From: Opitutia bacterium
GTDB lineage: Bacteria; Verrucomicrobiota; Verrucomicrobiia; Opitutales; Seribacteraceae
Direction of reading: 5' to 3'
DNA: 8,732 nucleotides
Assembly (NCBI GenBank): GCA_018695085.1
Contig: JABHOU010000246.1
Span: 1 to 8,732 of the forward strand
Part shown: one piece after another, positions 6,594-8,732 of the stretch
Layout of the letters: every line of letters starts with the position of its first letter
Numbering within the stretch: position 1 is the stretch's first letter
The notes under the pieces: model-generated
Databases searched by the model: none
Told to the model about the DNA's origin: nothing
The model's input: only the letters and a program-made list of their open reading frames with translations
Translations under genes and position numbers: made by a program

Positions 6594-7622
6594 ATGAGTT
6601 GCCTGTGGCTTTGTTCGGATAAAGCTTACAGGTTAGTCCTTGTTCTCCTTTGTTTCCTCTCAACCCTCCTTCTTGCCGAACCTACGGTTGAGAACATTCG
6701 GTCTGAAGTCCTTCTTCAGTTGGAAAAGGGACAAACCTTGGCAGACCAAGGAGAATTCGTCCCTGCAGTCTCTGCCTTCAACCGAGCGATTGGTTTGTTG
6801 GAGCAAGATCAAAAACCTGACCCTCTCTTACGTGAAAGAATTGAACAAGCTTTACGCATCACCAAGGGACGGTCGATTGTCGCTCGTTACAAGGGTTCTC
6901 TCTCCGATTCTTCTGCTGGTAAAGCTCAAGCGACCATTCCGTCCGAACCAAAAGTTATAAACATCAGGCAAATTTTTGGTTCTGTTCTTTTGCGAGGTGC
7001 ATTTGAGCCTCGAAGTCTGACCAAATCGGGTGAAGGTTTCGGTTTCGGGAGACGGGTGACGGTTTCTTCGAAGTCGGGAGTGGATCTGGATTTCCCCGGC
7101 AAGACTGGCTTCAACTTGCGAGCGGTGGATGCAGGGAGCTTTACCTTGCCGACACCAGGTGTTCTTGATGCTCATTCGGGTGCATATCTCTTGCGAGCCA
7201 ATGAGGATGATGGAAAAATGCGTGTAGAAGCTCCATTTGCCGAGGTGGATATATCGGGAGACGATCCTTTTGCGGTGATGATAGGCATAACCACAAATGG
7301 AGGGCTAAAGATGATCGGCCTTTTGGGAGAAGTCGAATTGCGTCGATCGGGCGAGGATTTGCAAAAATTGCGTCCTGGACAACTGATTTTCGTTTTGCCT
7401 AAAGGATACAGTCGCAAAATGTTCGTCGAATTGAGCACTCTTATAGCCACTGCTGATTTGCTTACGGCCTTCGAGGAACCGCCAGCCTACTACAAACGCC
7501 TAAAGACCGAGGCCCTCGTTCAAGCGTTACGCACCAAGCGCCGATTTCGTACTGTAGTCGGTGACGTTAAAGGTAGGGATAGCTTCGAGATGAAGGTGCT
7601 CCGGGAAGACGAAAAGAAGTAA
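6594..7622 (+). CDS. Exported FecR-domain protein with TPR-like N-terminal segment
   Basis: The 342-residue product has a signal peptide (residues 1-28, hydrophobic LVLVLLCFLSTLLLA, likely cut before EP). The Cys at 20 is not in a proper lipobox. Residues about 30-98 are helical and TPR-like (GQTLADQGEFVPAVSAFNRA, then GLLEQDQKPDPLLRERIEQA). Residues about 125-275 carry FecR-like beta-repeats: VTVSSKSGVDLDFPGK, NLRAVDAGSFTL, then MRVEAPFAEVDISG, GEVELRRSGE and LRPGQLIFVLPKG. Classical FecR is an inner-membrane anti-sigma sensor with a cytoplasmic N-terminus. Here the N-terminus is a signal peptide, there is no cytoplasmic anti-sigma domain, and no sigma factor lies in the window. It is therefore probably a periplasmic or outer-membrane protein using the FecR fold for binding or scaffolding. 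The C-terminal 50 residues are basic (KTEALVQALRTKRRFRTVVG). It lies 30 bases after the barrel gene and 77 before the CsgG-like gene. Confidence 0.82.
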   Translation: MSCLWLCSDKAYRLVLVLLCFLSTLLLAEPTVENIRSEVLLQLEKGQTLADQGEFVPAVSAFNRAIGLLEQDQKPDPLLRERIEQALRITKGRSIVARYKGSLSDSSAGKAQATIPSEPKVINIRQIFGSVLLRGAFEPRSLTKSGEGFGFGRRVTVSSKSGVDLDFPGKTGFNLRAVDAGSFTLPTPGVLDAHSGAYLLRANEDDGKMRVEAPFAEVDISGDDPFAVMIGITTNGGLKMIGLLGEVELRRSGEDLQKLRPGQLIFVLPKGYSRKMFVELSTLIATADLLTAFEEPPAYYKRLKTEALVQALRTKRRFRTVVGDVKGRDSFEMKVLREDEKK

Positions 7623-7699
7623 AACCGCTCTTTCTTAACCTGTCATATTTCTGGTCTCGCCTATTGCCAGGGGCATTCATTAGCGCTATTTTTTCTTTT

Positions 7700-8572
7700 A
7701 TGAGCACACTTCCTTCTGTTTTCCCTCGTCTGGTATTTTGTAGCCTGTCTCTGCTTTTACCCGGTTTCGGTTATGCTCAGGAAAAACCGGTTGTTCTTCC
7801 CGAGTTGATGGTGGAACCGGTTGTCGCCTCGGCTTCGTTGATGCAGACCGCCTTGGCGGAAGGCGCTCCCGAAACCTATGTCTTGCTTTCCGAAATGCTG
7901 GATGGCGGAATTACTGCCTCGTTGAACGATACCCGTAAGTTTCGCGTAATCCTCAAACGCCCCGAGGGTGGTCCTCCTCCCAACGTCAAGCAAGTCCGCC
8001 TACAGACAAGACTAGACGATTTTCAAGACCTAGAAAAACGGGCAAACCTTCCCGGATTGGGAGAAGTAATCGTAAAACGTACCTTGCGAATAGGCTTGAT
8101 AGGCAGTCTCTATGATTTGCATACGGGCGAACTGCTTGCTTCCGCAGCCATACGCTTGGCCGAGACGGAAACCACTGTCGAAGACATCGTACGCCCTGTA
8201 AAGGGTCCGAAGAATCGTGAGCTACTCACGAAATTATCGGACGAGGCGGCCCGTCAGCTTGTTACTCGTACGCTTGATTGTTTGTCCCCGCCTCGTGTAA
8301 TTGCCATAACCGGCAAACAAATCACCTTCAATCGTGGAAAAGATTTCGGATATCCCGTGGGAGAACTTCTGGACGTGTTTGCCTTGGGCGAGGATTTGAA
8401 GGATCCCGAAACGGGAGCGTCCCTTGGCCGAGAGGAAGTCCTCGTAGGCACGGCTCGAGTTCGACGCATAAACAACCGAGTGAGTTCAGCCCTTGTTCTC
8501 GAGGATCACGGAATAGAAAAGATGTGCGTGATTCGCCCCACGAACGTAAAGCTTTCCGATTTCGTAGATTAG
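7700..8572 (+). CDS. Exported CsgG/LpoB-like protein with FlgT-C-like domain
   Basis: The 290-residue product starts with a signal peptide (LVFCSLSLLLPGFGYA|QE). The ATG at 7700 is preferred over the in-frame TTG at 7664 because it directly precedes this peptide. Residues about 34-195 resemble the CsgG/LpoB/HfaB fold: an opening strand LPELMVEPVV, a helix ending in ASLNDTRKFRVILKR, then VKRTLRIGLIGSLYDLHTGE, a strand pair with the typical D-x-x-T-G-E turn, and a helix RELLTKLSDEAARQLVTR. Residues about 200-280 resemble the FlgT C-terminal domain: ITFNRGKDFGYPVGELLDVF, DPETGASLG, VGTARVRRIN. CsgG and LpoB are usually lipoproteins; this one has no valid lipobox. Cys194 and Cys276 could form a disulfide. 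CsgG itself is the outer-membrane curli export pore, but pore-forming transmembrane strands cannot be confirmed here. A role in outer-membrane assembly or export is inferred. Confidence 0.75.
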   Translation: MSTLPSVFPRLVFCSLSLLLPGFGYAQEKPVVLPELMVEPVVASASLMQTALAEGAPETYVLLSEMLDGGITASLNDTRKFRVILKRPEGGPPPNVKQVRLQTRLDDFQDLEKRANLPGLGEVIVKRTLRIGLIGSLYDLHTGELLASAAIRLAETETTVEDIVRPVKGPKNRELLTKLSDEAARQLVTRTLDCLSPPRVIAITGKQITFNRGKDFGYPVGELLDVFALGEDLKDPETGASLGREEVLVGTARVRRINNRVSSALVLEDHGIEKMCVIRPTNVKLSDFVD

Positions 8573-8573
8573 T

Positions 8574-8732
8574 GTGGGCTGCCTAGTCCGTAATTGGATT
8601 GCCCGTCGCTTGGGCTATGCCGGTCTAGTCGGATTTGCCCTTCTTTTCGGATGCGTCACCAATCATTACGACCGAACCGAGGAGTTTCGATTTTCGTGGA
8701 AGGTGGGCGATGTACGGGGTGCGGCCGAGCAA
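8574..8732 (+). CDS. Start of a lipoprotein gene, 3'-truncated by window edge
   Basis: A GTG at 8574, one base after the TAG of the CsgG-like gene, opens a frame that runs to the window end (53 codons visible). It encodes a basic n-region (LVRNWIARRLGYAG), a hydrophobic stretch (LVGFALL) and a lipobox LFGC with Cys27 at 8652-8654, followed by VTNHYDRTEEFR. Residue +2 is Val, so there is no Asp retention signal, and outer-membrane sorting by the Lol system is expected if the rules match E. coli. The first mature residues (EEFRFSWKVGDVRGAAEQ) look like the start of a helical TPR-like domain. Lipoproteins with TPR-like domains (COG3014 type) are known next to CsgG/LpoB genes; that match is from memory and the visible part is too short to prove it. 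The near-overlap suggests translational coupling. I see no clear Shine-Dalgarno sequence. Confidence 0.72.
   Translation, partial: MGCLVRNWIARRLGYAGLVGFALLFGCVTNHYDRTEEFRFSWKVGDVRGAAEQ

Noticed and set aside
6594..7622. Iron-uptake regulation (FecR/FecI system)
   Set aside because: There is no sigma factor, no TonB-dependent receptor with a plug domain, and the protein has a cleavable-type signal peptide.
7664..7666. TTG as the start of the CsgG-like gene
   Set aside because: It would add 12 residues in front of an already complete signal peptide beginning at the ATG at 7700.

Overview
The window is one stretch of same-strand (+) genes that all appear to make cell-envelope or secreted proteins. 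Nothing in it looks like metabolism, replication or a mobile element. The organism is a diderm (Gram-negative-type) bacterium: there is an outer-membrane beta-barrel ending in an aromatic residue, a lipobox lipoprotein, a CsgG-like protein and several Sec signal peptides. Starts show little Shine-Dalgarno sequence and some are GTG. A giant Cys-free repeat exoprotein beside a signal-peptide-bearing FecR-fold protein fits the Verrucomicrobiota/PVC group, perhaps Opitutae. That assignment is inference from memory and rests on no marker gene.

Layout: (1) Bases 1-5049 are the 3' part of a giant gene. Its frame is open from the first base, so the true start lies upstream of the window. The visible 1682 residues are a charged leader, then over 1300 residues of Asp/Ala/Lys-rich degenerate repeats built on a motif like (V/L/I)-F-x-N-x-D-K-x-D-x-L, then a Pro/Gly linker and a roughly 290-residue beta-rich C-terminal domain. 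The repeat region contains near-identical internal duplications (465-bp, 168-bp and 54-bp offsets). (2) Bases 5050-5171 are a spacer with a small dyad. (3) Bases 5172-6563 encode an outer-membrane beta-barrel with a TonB-like Pro/Ala-rich linker. (4) Bases 6594-7622 encode an exported protein with a helical TPR-like segment and a FecR-like domain. (5) Bases 7700-8572 encode an exported CsgG/LpoB-like protein with a FlgT-C-like tail. (6) From base 8574 to the window end is the start of a lipoprotein gene, one base after the previous stop.

How they may work together (inference): the gene order suggests an envelope or surface assembly. The giant repeat protein would be the exported or displayed substrate. 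The barrel, the FecR-fold protein, the CsgG-like protein and the lipoprotein would form the outer-membrane and periplasmic machinery that exports, anchors or senses it. No sigma factor, two-partner-secretion TpsB barrel or type I secretion gene is visible, so the export route is unknown. The repeat protein and its pairing with these four envelope genes are the best candidate in this window for an undescribed system.
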